Notes under the pieces: generated by a model
Told to the model about the DNA's origin: nothing
Database searches by the model: none
What the model saw: the letters and a program-made list of their open reading frames with translations, nothing else
Shown here: positions 34,638-43,056 of the stretch, piece by piece
Layout: the number at the start of each line of letters is the position of its first letter
Numbering within the stretch: the first letter of the stretch is position 1
Made by a program: the position numbers and the translations under genes
NCBI GenBank assembly: GCA_029252725.1
Contig: JAQXAV010000118.1
Coordinates: 22,064 to 86,063, forward strand
Length of the DNA: 64,000 bases
Direction of reading: 5' to 3'
DNA from: Amylibacter sp003447515
GTDB taxonomy: Bacteria > Pseudomonadota > Alphaproteobacteria > Rhodobacterales > Rhodobacteraceae

Positions 34638-35924
34638 TTAAACCTCTACAATTTTGAGGGCGATGGGCTCACTAGTTGTTTCACCTGTTGCAGCGATAGC
34701 GGACAAAGCTTTGTCGATGTTCGAAGGTTCGGTCGGGTGGGTGACAATTAGAATGGGTGCGCTGGCACCTTCGTGATTTTGTTGGCGGAGCCGGTCTATT
34801 GACACACCTGAGTTGCCTAAGCCACGCGCAATGTCGGCGAGCACACCAGGGGCATCACGCAGGGATGTGCGGATGTAATAAGCCGAAGGTGTTGTTGATT
34901 GCGCCGCGGGCGCTTTGGTTAACTGGGCGGCTGGGATACCAAACGTTGGGATAGAAATACCGCGCGCGATGTCAATCACGTCACCCATAACGGCAGATGC
35001 GGTTGGACCTTCACCGGCGCCTGCGCCGCGTAGAACTATTTGACCGATGTTATCCCCTTCAACAACAACCATGTTTGTCCCTCCTTCAAGTTGGCCTAGC
35101 GGGGAATTGTAGGGGACGAGGCAAGGCTGCATGCTTTGCTCCAGTCCCTTATCGGTCATCTGGGAAAGGCCAAGAAGTTTTATTCGGTAACCCATACCTT
35201 TGGCTGCTGTAATATCATCGATGGAGATCTCGCCAATACCTTGCAGTTGCGCCGCACCAAAATTTACTTGGGTACCGAAGGCAATAGAAGATAGAAGCAC
35301 GAGTTTGTGTGCAGCGTCGACACCGCCCACATCAAGGTTTGGATCGGCTTCTAGAAACCCAAGCTGATTGGCCTCCTCAAAGATTTCTGAGTAAGGCAGA
35401 CCTGAGTCCTCCATGCGTGTCAAAATATAGTTACAAGTACCGTTCATCACGCCCATGATACGCTCGATCTTGTTGCCTGCTAGTCCCTCTGTAAGGGCCT
35501 TTATGATTGGGATGCCGCCGGCAACAGCTGCCTCAAAGCGGAGGGAGATGCCAGCGACCTCGGCTGCAGATGCAAGGACATGGCCGTGGTGTGCAAGAAG
35601 GGCTTTGTTTGCGGTAACCACGTGTTTGCCTGCTGCGATTGCGGCCTCGACTGATGCTTTGGCGGGGCCATCTTCGCCACCCATGAGTTCTACGTAAACG
35701 TCTACATCATTACGCCTGGCGAGTTTAATGGAATCGTCTTCCCATGCGTATCCTGACAAATTTACGTTACGATCTTTGGTGCGCGATTTTGCGCAGACGG
35801 CGGTGATCTCTATCACTTTACCAGCACGGGCCGACAAAAGGTCTAAGTTTTTTTGGATGATCTTGATGACACCGACACCAACCGTTCCTAGACCGGCGAT
35901 GCCAAGGCGAAGTGATTTGGTCAT
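34638..35924 (-). CDS. hom: Homoserine dehydrogenase
   Basis: A 428-residue NAD(P)-dependent enzyme making homoserine from aspartate semialdehyde, for threonine and methionine. The nucleotide-binding GLGTVGVGV is near the N-terminus. The catalytic region includes GIMNGT-like VMNGTCNYILTRME and the Lys/Asp pair in LGFLEADPNLDVGGVDAAHK. A C-terminal ACT domain (about 350-428) should confer threonine feedback. The frame is open 21 codons further, but ATG 35924 behind AGGGCC gives the family start. Its promoter should lie between it and the small lipoprotein gene. Confidence 0.96.
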   Translation of the reverse strand: MTKSLRLGIAGLGTVGVGVIKIIQKNLDLLSARAGKVIEITAVCAKSRTKDRNVNLSGYAWEDDSIKLARRNDVDVYVELMGGEDGPAKASVEAAIAAGKHVVTANKALLAHHGHVLASAAEVAGISLRFEAAVAGGIPIIKALTEGLAGNKIERIMGVMNGTCNYILTRMEDSGLPYSEIFEEANQLGFLEADPNLDVGGVDAAHKLVLLSSIAFGTQVNFGAAQLQGIGEISIDDITAAKGMGYRIKLLGLSQMTDKGLEQSMQPCLVPYNSPLGQLEGGTNMVVVEGDNIGQIVLRGAGAGEGPTASAVMGDVIDIARGISIPTFGIPAAQLTKAPAAQSTTPSAYYIRTSLRDAPGVLADIARGLGNSGVSIDRLRQQNHEGASAPILIVTHPTEPSNIDKALSAIAATGETTSEPIALKIVEV

Positions 35925-36023
35925 GGGTTGGCCCTGGGTTAAAATATCGAATACGCGTTTGTTATCGGAATGGGAATAGGCGTGCAATGCGGCCTGCCAT
36001 TTGATTTAGGTTTAATTTCCTAA

Positions 36024-36278
36024 CTAATGTCGAAGGCGTTTGGTGCGTACCCGTAACGCGTTAGCACGGGACGCTAGACGATCCGCACCAACTTGGTTGA
36101 CTTGGGCCTGTGATTGTACCGATTTAGGGTTCAATACCAATTCTGAAGTCACGGCTAGTTTTGGCCAATCTGTTCCCGTGGTTTTGGAGCTCTTGGGGTA
36201 CTCGTAGTTGGGGTGCTTATTTTGAATCGAACAGCCTGCGAGGGCAATGAGTACGGTGCTGGTTAAGATCAGGTGCAT
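36024..36278 (-). CDS. Small lipoprotein of unknown function
   Basis: An 84-residue protein. The first 16 residues form a lipoprotein signal ending in LAGC. The mature part is basic, with no cysteine and many Ser, Ala and Arg residues, and should be helical in its second half (RLASRANALRVRTKRL). GGAGC stands before the ATG. It lies upstream of hom on the same strand and is divergent from the TetR gene. I recognise no family. An envelope-associated structural role is possible. Confidence 0.65.
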   Translation of the reverse strand: MHLILTSTVLIALAGCSIQNKHPNYEYPKSSKTTGTDWPKLAVTSELVLNPKSVQSQAQVNQVGADRLASRANALRVRTKRLRH

Positions 36279-36343
36279 AGGGAAGCTCCGCAGGAAGACA
36301 ATTTCTTTTTATGGGAATGTGCTAGATGGGGCAATGGGGTTGC

Positions 36344-36363
36344 AATTAAACGATTGTTCAATT
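36344..36363 (+). promoter_or_regulatory. Candidate TetR-type operator
   Basis: The 20-bp AATTAAACGATTGTTCAATT is an imperfect palindrome: eight of ten positions match between half-sites AATTrAACrA. It ends 22 bases before the TetR-family ATG, inside the region divergent to the small lipoprotein gene. This size and placement fit autoregulation by a TetR-family repressor. The link is inferred from position and symmetry. Confidence 0.45.
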
Positions 36364-36385
36364 CTTTTATTAAAGAGGAGATTGT

Positions 36386-36958
36386 ATGGCGCGAAAATTG
36401 GGATCTAGGTCGGAGAAGACGAGGCCTTTGGTGCGAGCGGCTGCGTTACGGCTGTTTGCGCGCGATGGTTATGCGGCCGTGCCGATGCGTCAAATCGCAG
36501 CTGACGTTGGTGTGCAGGCAGGAGCACTTTATCGGTACACACCGGACAAGCAGAGCCTATTATTTGAATTAATGCATGTACATATGGAGGAGCTATTAGC
36601 GGCTTGGCGGGAGGTGATGCCCGACGGGTCGCCACTGGACCGGCTGGATGCTTTTGTGAGGTTTCACATTCATCACCATATGGATCGTGCAGAAGTGGTT
36701 TTCATTTCCTATATGGAGTTACGGAATTTAACACCTGAAAACTTTATGGTCATTGAAGGGATGCGAGCAGAGTACGAGAAGGTGCTGGAGGATATCCTGG
36801 CGGAATGTGGTGTGGATACTGATGATAAATTGACAACGCTGGCTGTGTTGGCGATGCTAACCGGTGTGAACACATGGTACCGTGAAGGTGGACTGTTGGG
36901 CCGCACCGCAATTGCTGAGAGGTACGTAGGTATGGTGCGCTGCTTAGTTAAAGCTTAA
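36386..36958 (+). CDS. TetR/AcrR-family transcriptional regulator
   Basis: A 190-residue regulator. The helix-turn-helix occupies about residues 14-60 (AALRLFARDGYAAVPMRQIA, then VGVQAGALYRYTPDKQSLL), the classic TetR pattern. The C-terminal ligand domain contains the Tyr/Arg-rich segment of the TetR_C family common in acyl-CoA-responsive regulators. AAAGAGGAG stands before the ATG. A palindrome just upstream may be its own operator. Its effector and other targets are not identifiable. Confidence 0.85.
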   Translation: MARKLGSRSEKTRPLVRAAALRLFARDGYAAVPMRQIAADVGVQAGALYRYTPDKQSLLFELMHVHMEELLAAWREVMPDGSPLDRLDAFVRFHIHHHMDRAEVVFISYMELRNLTPENFMVIEGMRAEYEKVLEDILAECGVDTDDKLTTLAVLAMLTGVNTWYREGGLLGRTAIAERYVGMVRCLVKA

Positions 36959-37666
36959 ACCGACAAAATCTTGAAACGCGTTGGCAAAGATATGTGACGT
37001 TTTTTTAGGTTAGCTTGATCATTTTTTAACAAAGGACAACGGCTTGACGGATGCCTGTAAGATAAATACGCAGGTAACATTCTTAGTAATACTCGGCGCG
37101 CGTTGCTTTTAACAGCGGGTTAGTACCACCTTTCAGGATGATCAAGTAGTTGTCACATGGAGGTTGATGATCCTTACCCCATCAGTGGTTTATTCATTTA
37201 TTTAAAATCTGAAGTGGGATCATAAGAGAAACAGAGATCTTAGCCGATGACGTGAAATGTTTTCAGTGCTTTTACATGTGCTCACTTTGTCTAGAATAAG
37301 CTCTGCAACAACGTAATCAACGCAGCCATTAACGATTTTTATTTTTCTAAAAAATTGAAGGTTTTTAGGCGCCTGAGCTGGAGTAAGAATTATGCTTTCA
37401 GAAAGGCAAGTTATGGCGTTTTTGGCAGATTTTTTTAGAAGTAGTTTTGTGTTTACCCTTTTTAGACCTGTGAAGCTGCGCGCGCGAGTTGCGTAGCATT
37501 AGCGACAAAATACTGACCCATTTACGCCCATAGAAATTTAAGATTTTAAAAATTTTTGTCGTTTGACGCCAAAAACCAAAGAGTCAGTTTTAAAAAAGGA
37601 GACTAAACTACAAAGTAATAGCCGCTCAAATTTGAGCGATTATTATTTGTTGGAACTTTTCGACGC
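36959..37666. other. Long AT-rich intergenic region between tetR and glyA
   Basis: About 700 bases between two genes that point toward each other, longer than two terminators need. Stops occur in all frames. One small plus-strand frame at 37392-37496 has GGAG eight bases before its ATG and encodes 34 residues with a hydrophobic core and an Arg-rich end; it is listed in the findings. A non-coding RNA is conceivable, but no known family is recognised. The glyA-side hairpin is listed separately. Confidence 0.4.
37623..37638 (-). terminator. Palindromic hairpin after glyA
   Basis: CGCTCAAATTTGAGCG is a perfect 16-bp palindrome located 28 bases beyond the glyA stop. The loop must open at the central AT pairs. 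Only a weak T-rich stretch follows on either strand, so it may act as a terminator or as a 3'-end stabiliser. Confidence 0.45.
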
Positions 37667-38959
37667 TTACATGTCATCGTATATTGGAAAACGCCCGCAA
37701 AGATTGGTTACTTTAGCTTTCACTGCGGTTTCAACTGCGGTATTATCTTCTGGCCCATTGGCAGCCAAACCGTCAACTATTTCGACTATCAGGTCTCCAA
37801 TTTCGCGGAATTCGGCCTCTCTGAAGCCACGAGTCGTGCCCGCAGGTGTGCCTAGACGTATGCCGGATGTCACTGTTGGTTTTTCTGGGTCAAAAGGAAT
37901 CCCATTTTTGTTGGTAGTGATGTGGGCACGACCGAGGGCAGCGTCTGTGATGTTGCCTGTGACGCCTTTTGGGCGCAAGTCAACAAGCATTACGTGTGTG
38001 TCTGTGCCACCGGTGACAATATCGAGACCACCTTTCATCAGCTGGTCGGCAAGTGCTTTGGCATTCTTGATCACTTGCTGTTGGTACGCTTTGAATTCTG
38101 GGCGTAGAGCCTCACCAAAAGCCACTGCTTTGCCCGCGATTACGTGCATCAGTGGGCCACCTTGTATGCCCGGGAAGATTGCAGAGTTAAACTTCTTAGC
38201 CAACGCTTCATCGTTGGTGATGATCATGCCGCCTCGTGGGCCGCGCAGAGTTTTGTGAGTGGTAGTCGTTGCAACGTGTGCGTGTGGGAATGGGGATGGA
38301 TGTACACCTGCAGCTACGAGGCCGGCAAAGTGTGCCATGTCCACGTGCAAATAAGCTCCAACACTGTCAGCGATTTCGCGCATTTTAGCAAAGTCGATTT
38401 GACGTGGAATTGCAGAGCCACCAGCGATGATCATTTTAGGTTGGTGCTCTGTTGCGAGGGCTTGAACTTGGTCGTAGTCGAGCAGATTATCTTTTTCCCG
38501 TACGCCGTATTGAATTGCTTTGAACCATTTCCCAGATTGGTTTGGTTTTGCGCCATGTGTTAGATGACCGCCCGCGTCGAGCGACATGCCTAGGATAGTA
38601 TCGCCGGGCTGCAAAAGAGCTAGCATCACGCCTTGATTTGCTTGTGAACCAGAGTTTGGTTGTACGTTTGCAAAGCTACAGCCGAACAGCTCACAAGCGC
38701 GAGAAATGGCAAGTTCTTCAGCCACGTCCACGAATTGGCATCCACCGTAGTAACGGCGTCCTACGTAGCCTTCGGCGTATTTATTGGTCATCACAGAGCC
38801 TTGGGTCTGCATAACAGCCTTGGAGACAATGTTTTCGGACGCGATTAATTCAATCTCATTGCGCTGGCGGCCAAGCTCGTTAGATATAGAGGCAAAGATT
38901 TCTGGATCACGTGTAGAGAGGTCTTCCGTAAAAAAACCAGCGTCGCGTGCGTTAGTCAT
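37667..38959 (-). CDS. glyA: Serine hydroxymethyltransferase
   Basis: A 430-residue PLP enzyme converting serine and tetrahydrofolate to glycine and methylene-tetrahydrofolate. The PLP lysine is Lys236 in TTTTHKTLRGPRGG. The SENIVS, YAEGYVGRRYYGG and DMAHFAGL motifs are intact. It supplies the C1 pool used by folD and fhs earlier in the window. ATG 38959 matches the family start. The 280-base region upstream holds its promoter and that of nadK, which is divergent; no riboswitch was recognised. Confidence 0.97.
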   Translation of the reverse strand: MTNARDAGFFTEDLSTRDPEIFASISNELGRQRNEIELIASENIVSKAVMQTQGSVMTNKYAEGYVGRRYYGGCQFVDVAEELAISRACELFGCSFANVQPNSGSQANQGVMLALLQPGDTILGMSLDAGGHLTHGAKPNQSGKWFKAIQYGVREKDNLLDYDQVQALATEHQPKMIIAGGSAIPRQIDFAKMREIADSVGAYLHVDMAHFAGLVAAGVHPSPFPHAHVATTTTHKTLRGPRGGMIITNDEALAKKFNSAIFPGIQGGPLMHVIAGKAVAFGEALRPEFKAYQQQVIKNAKALADQLMKGGLDIVTGGTDTHVMLVDLRPKGVTGNITDAALGRAHITTNKNGIPFDPEKPTVTSGIRLGTPAGTTRGFREAEFREIGDLIVEIVDGLAANGPEDNTAVETAVKAKVTNLCGRFPIYDDM

Positions 38960-39240
38960 GGGTGCATCCTGTTGTTGGAGGTCTTAAACCGAATTTTGTA
39001 ATTTGTGTCGCGTATCTTGGAAAATCTAGAGGCGGAATTTCCCTTACATCTTTGTGCTTATGGGGAATCAAACAGATTGCAAAGGTGCAAACTGTCGCAA
39101 AAGATAAAAATTTTGGTGTGCTGTTGTATACATTTTATTTAGGTTTTTCGGGCATTTGTATCTAAATTGCGGGGTTTCACTTGCGCTAAGGGCGTTGCAC
39201 AGGGATGGTATTTTAACAAAAGCACGAAAGCGTGAAAACG

Positions 39241-40005
39241 ATGCGATTTAAGAAGATAAGTTTTTTGGCGAGTAAATCCGAGGTGGCGCAAGAAGCCCGA
39301 TCGATTTTGATGCAGACTTATGGGGATGTGCCGCCATTACAAGCCGATGTGATCGTGGCGTTGGGAGGTGACGGGTTTATGTTGTCCACGCTGCATTCCA
39401 CCCAGGTTTTACGCGCGCCGGTTTACGGAATGAACCGTGGGACAGTTGGGTTTTTAATGAATGAATACGGCGAAGAGGACCTCGTAGCCCGTTTGGCGGC
39501 GGCGGAAGAGGCCATGATACACCCGCTGCGGATGAAGGCGCACTGCGTTGATGGGCGAAAAATCGAAGCGCTGGCGATCAACGAAGTATCTTTGCTGCGA
39601 CAAGGCCCTCAGGCTGCGAAATTACGGATTTTGGTGGATGGCAAAGAGCGGATGCCTGAGCTGGTGTGCGATGGTGCGCTGTTGGCGACGCCTGCAGGAT
39701 CTACGGCTTATAACTACAGTGCGCATGGACAAATTTTACCAATTGGTGCGGAGATTTTGGCTTTGACGGCTATGGCGGCTTTTCGGCCGCGGCGGTGGCG
39801 AGGGGCTTTGCTGCCAATTACTGCGAAGGTCCGTTTCGAGGTGTTGGAGGCTGATAAACGCCCTGTCCAAGCAGTAGCAGATGGTAATGAAGCCGAAACG
39901 GTGAAATGTGTTGAGATTGAGAGTGCACCAGAGGTGACGCATCGGTTATTGTTTGATCCTGAACATGGGCTGGAGGAACGGTTGATCCGTGAACAATTTG
40001 CGTGA
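39241..40005 (+). CDS. nadK: NAD kinase
   Basis: A 254-residue enzyme that phosphorylates NAD to NADP. GGDG is at 42-45 inside VALGGDGFMLST, and NRGTVGFLMNE and TPAGSTAYNYSAHGQIL form the NAD-binding region. ATG 39241 is chosen over a GTG three codons earlier. It is divergent from glyA and appears to be a single-gene unit. A T-run lies right after the stop. Confidence 0.94.
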   Translation: MRFKKISFLASKSEVAQEARSILMQTYGDVPPLQADVIVALGGDGFMLSTLHSTQVLRAPVYGMNRGTVGFLMNEYGEEDLVARLAAAEEAMIHPLRMKAHCVDGRKIEALAINEVSLLRQGPQAAKLRILVDGKERMPELVCDGALLATPAGSTAYNYSAHGQILPIGAEILALTAMAAFRPRRWRGALLPITAKVRFEVLEADKRPVQAVADGNEAETVKCVEIESAPEVTHRLLFDPEHGLEERLIREQFA

Positions 40006-40466
40006 TTTTTTTATAAAATCTAGATTGTGTGGTGCGGTTCACAGTTTTTAACGGGCGGTTTGGCTCTGCTTTAGGCTCGTCGATAGGATTGGGAAAGTAG
40101 ATTTAAAAGTTTGTATATTTATGCATGGGGCCTGGAACACTGGATGTCTTATTCTAATCGCGGTAGTATCTTCTTGAGGTCGTGATTGATCTTGCCTTTA
40201 GATTAATCGGGAAAATCGGTTTTTTTGAGATGCGTTTGATATAAAAATAAGTCTCAAGCCTCACGCTGTGAGTGGGTTTTAATATTTTTTTGAGTTTATA
40301 ACCGCTTGCCTTTTTTGCGGGATTATCCCTCAGTTGTTCTCACGTTTTTCAACAATTACTTAGATTTCTTAGGGAGCAGTCTGTTAATTTCTGAACGGCA
40401 GACAAGTTTTGGCTAATTTGAGAAATTTGACAGCTGTAAATTATTTAAGCTTTGCATGTGACGGGG
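40006..40466. other. Intergenic stretch with small hairpins
   Basis: AT-rich region between nadK and the Lin0512 pair, which point toward each other. A 5-bp stem CTCAC / GTGAG with a 3-base loop at 40260-40272 is followed by TGGGTTTTAATATTTTTTT and may be a terminator on the plus strand. It is about 250 bases from nadK, rather far. A second weak stem CCGC / GCGG lies near 40304. No gene or known RNA is recognised. Confidence 0.4.
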
Positions 40467-40841
40467 CTAGTCTTTGGTTTTGAGTGTAAGTCTATAAGTG
40501 GATTTATTCAAAGGATAATAGGCTTCGACCGCCACAGTTGCGATAATGCTTGCGGTTGAGCCGTCAGGAGAGGGGATGTTCTGGCCGCCTTTTGTTGTGA
40601 TGACTTTGGCGCGGCCTCGTGGGAGTTCAGCCGCAACGCGAGTTGTGTCAACTGCATCTGGATCTTGGACGCCGACTGTGACTTCAACGACCATTTGTGT
40701 GTGGTCAAGTCCCAGTTCAGTGAACAGTGTCAAGGAAGAGTGGCGGATAGCGTCGTTAACGGCGCGGATGGCTGCTTTTGTGTAATCGAGGCCATACAGG
40801 TCCGTTCCTATGCCTGTTTCAAGGATGATGTGGTGATTCAT
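40467..40841 (-). CDS. Lin0512-family protein, second copy
   Basis: A 124-residue protein of the Lin0512 family, a small conserved group of unknown function. The N-terminal IILETGIGTDLYGLDYTKAA and the block AIRHSSLTL match the sister protein encoded just upstream (VALEVGHGTSLRRMDYTAAA, ALWRNSLTV). Its ATG overlaps the TAA of the first copy (TAATG), so the two are translationally coupled and may form a heteromer. No catalytic motif is evident. Confidence 0.8.
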   Translation of the reverse strand: MNHHIILETGIGTDLYGLDYTKAAIRAVNDAIRHSSLTLFTELGLDHTQMVVEVTVGVQDPDAVDTTRVAAELPRGRAKVITTKGGQNIPSPDGSTASIIATVAVEAYYPLNKSTYRLTLKTKD

Positions 40842-41188
40842 TAGGCGAGCTCCATGTCAAAGGATACTATTATTGCAGCATTGGCAATGACGGTAAAATC
40901 GTCACTGTTTGGCTTGCTAATATTGAGGCCACCCGCAGAGGCGGTTACGGTGATTTGACCGTAGGGAAACATGTTTTTAAGTGCATCTGTGTCAACTTTT
41001 TCAGGCGCTGCAACAGCCACATCTACATCCACGATCATTGCTTCTTTTGGGAAGCCAAAAGCAGTGGCGACAGTGAGCGAGTTGCGCCATAGAGCATTCT
41101 CGATTGCGCGGCGCGCGGCAGCGGTATAGTCCATGCGGCGCAGGGATGTGCCGTGGCCAACTTCAAGAGCGACGCGAGTTTTGGTCAT
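40841..41188 (-). CDS. Lin0512-family protein, first copy
   Basis: A 115-residue paralogue of the following gene. Both begin with a beta-strand carrying E-x-G-x-G-T, then a long helix, and later a VDV-rich strand and a Gly-rich turn (SAGGLNIS here, KGGQNIP in the partner). ATG 41188 has AAAGGAC before it and is preferred to an upstream ATG at 41206. A promoter should lie in the 130 bases shared with the divergent AI-2E-type transporter. Function unknown. Confidence 0.8.
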   Translation of the reverse strand: MTKTRVALEVGHGTSLRRMDYTAAARRAIENALWRNSLTVATAFGFPKEAMIVDVDVAVAAPEKVDTDALKNMFPYGQITVTASAGGLNISKPNSDDFTVIANAAIIVSFDMELA

Positions 41189-41315
41189 TATTTGTCCTTT
41201 TATCATTGTTGCTCCGTGGTAACCTTAGTGCTCTTTGGTGTGCAAGGTCTGACTACCAATTGTTTTCAAGCCTAGATTGCCTTAGGTTCCTGTTGTGGTG
41301 TTTTGTGGAGTTGCT

Positions 41316-42392
41316 GTGGCCTTAAGCGCAAACGAACAATTTCGATATTGGGGCATCGGTGCGGTGGTGTTCTTACTATTTGTTTGGATGATGGGCGATG
41401 TATTGTTGCCTTTCATTACGGGCATGGCGATTGCTTATTTTCTTGACCCTGTGGCTGATCGATTGGAGGCGGTAGGTCTGTCACGCAGTCTGGCGACTGC
41501 CGTAATCACTCTTGTTGCGATGGTAACTATTTTCATAATATTGCTTGTTTTAATCCCAGTTTTGCTGCGTGAAACGGCAGAATTAATCTCCGTGTTGCCA
41601 AAGTATGTTGAGCAATTTCGGATGCTCATCAGTGGGCGCTTCCCGGAAGCGCTTCAAGAAGGTTCGGCTGCTTGGCAGGGTCTAACCTCTGTTATTGAGT
41701 TTCTTCGATCTAAAGGAGGGAACTTAGCAAATGCATTGCTTATGTCTGCTTTAACCATTTTGGATGTAATGATTTTTTTAGTTGTGGCACCTGTTGTGGC
41801 ATTCTACTTATTGCTGGATTGGGATCGTTTAATCGCCGTAATCGATGGCTGGATCCCTCGTGACCATCTTGGCACGGTGCGCAATTTAGCGCAGCAAGTG
41901 GACAGGGTATTGGCAGGATTTGTGCGGGGGCAGATGGCAGTCTGTGGCATCCTTGGTGCATTTTATGCGGTAGCTTTGATGCTGGTTGGTTTGCAGTTTG
42001 GCGTTGTGGTTGGGCTAATTGCAGGATTCTTAACGTTCATTCCTTATGTGGGGTCGATCATTGGGGGCGTGCTGTCTTTCGGCTTGGCTCTTTTCCAGTT
42101 TTGGGATGATCAGATATGGATCAGTGCAGTTGTAATTATCTTTGCGATAGGACAACTGCTGGAAGGTAATTTCCTGACGCCGAAGCTGGTGGGGCTGTCT
42201 GTTGGTTTGCATCCCGTTTGGCTCATGTTTGCGCTGTCGGCATTTGGTAGCTTCTTTGGTTTTACGGGAATGCTCATCGCTGTTCCTGTGGCTGCAATGT
42301 TAGGGGTTTTTTTTAGGTTTGGTCTGGACCAGTACGTTAATGGTGAACTTTACGCGGGTAAAGGAAGCGAGAGAGACATAGCCGATGGCTGA
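41316..42392 (+). CDS. AI-2E/PerM-family membrane transporter
   Basis: A 358-residue inner-membrane protein with about eight helices, including the paired segments near 10-60 and the C-terminal GLSVGLHPVWLMFALSAFG block typical of the AI-2E (PerM/YdiK) family. Members move small molecules or ions; the AI-2 role is established for only a few. The start is probably GTG 41316, with TGGAG upstream; a GTG at 41295 is possible. Its stop overlaps the ATG of the DnaA-like gene, so it heads the hda-ppk-ppx operon. Confidence 0.85.
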   Translation: MALSANEQFRYWGIGAVVFLLFVWMMGDVLLPFITGMAIAYFLDPVADRLEAVGLSRSLATAVITLVAMVTIFIILLVLIPVLLRETAELISVLPKYVEQFRMLISGRFPEALQEGSAAWQGLTSVIEFLRSKGGNLANALLMSALTILDVMIFLVVAPVVAFYLLLDWDRLIAVIDGWIPRDHLGTVRNLAQQVDRVLAGFVRGQMAVCGILGAFYAVALMLVGLQFGVVVGLIAGFLTFIPYVGSIIGGVLSFGLALFQFWDDQIWISAVVIIFAIGQLLEGNFLTPKLVGLSVGLHPVWLMFALSAFGSFFGFTGMLIAVPVAAMLGVFFRFGLDQYVNGELYAGKGSERDIADG

Positions 42393-43056
42393 ACAATTAG
42401 TGTTTGATCTACCGATTAATACTGCGTTCGGACGAGATAATTTTTTCGCTTCTAACGCAAACATAGGCGCGGTTGGGACGATTGAAAACTGGGCTGAATG
42501 GCCGCTAGGAAAGCTAATTTTGGTGGGTCCTGAAGGTGCTGGAAAATCCCACTTGGCGCACATTTGGGCTGATATGGCAGATGCTGTTGTGGTTGAAGCT
42601 GCTGATGATTGGCGTACTGGTGACATGGTGGGCGCCGTTTGTGTTGAAAATGTTCATACAATCTCTGGGGACAGCGCAAACGAAGAGAAACTATTTCATT
42701 TGCATAATATGCAGGCGCAAAAATGCGCTGCACTGTTGATGACTGGAACAGGTGTGCCAAACGGTTGGGGCATTGGCCTGCCGGATCTAGCAAGTCGCTT
42801 GCAGGGCAGCTTGTTGGTGCAATTAGGCGCGCCAGATGATACATTGTTGGCGGCGGTGCTGCTAAAGCAATGTGCGGATCGTCAGTTGCAATTGGAACCG
42901 GGGGTAGTGGATTATATCCTGCGCCGGGCGGAACGATCTTTTGTAAGTATGCGGGATTTGGTGGTGTTGCTCGATAGGCAGTCATTGCAACGTAAGCGAC
43001 CTGTGGGTCAAGGAATGGTGCGTGAAGTGTTGGCGCAAATGGAGAATTTGAAATGA
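42385..43056 (+). CDS. hdaA: DnaA-related regulator, Hda-like
   Basis: A 223-residue protein similar to the AAA part of DnaA. QLVFDLP at the N-terminus fits a clamp-binding segment, followed by the P-loop GPEGAGKS at 48-55. The C-terminal lid contains YILRRAERSFVSMRDLVVLLD, as in Hda/HdaA. It lacks the DnaA DNA-binding domain. In Caulobacter and relatives, HdaA with the beta clamp promotes ATP hydrolysis on DnaA and limits re-initiation. It overlaps the genes on both sides, which ties it to polyphosphate synthesis. Confidence 0.87.
   Translation: MAEQLVFDLPINTAFGRDNFFASNANIGAVGTIENWAEWPLGKLILVGPEGAGKSHLAHIWADMADAVVVEAADDWRTGDMVGAVCVENVHTISGDSANEEKLFHLHNMQAQKCAALLMTGTGVPNGWGIGLPDLASRLQGSLLVQLGAPDDTLLAAVLLKQCADRQLQLEPGVVDYILRRAERSFVSMRDLVVLLDRQSLQRKRPVGQGMVREVLAQMENLK

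Noticed and set aside
37563..38258. A 231-codon open frame on the plus strand
   Set aside because: It runs antisense through the 3' end of glyA, whose protein is unmistakable. The frame is a by-product of glyA codon use.
40260..40272. Small hairpin with a T-rich tail as the nadK terminator
   Set aside because: The stem is only five pairs and it lies about 250 bases after the gene, so I did not list it as a terminator.
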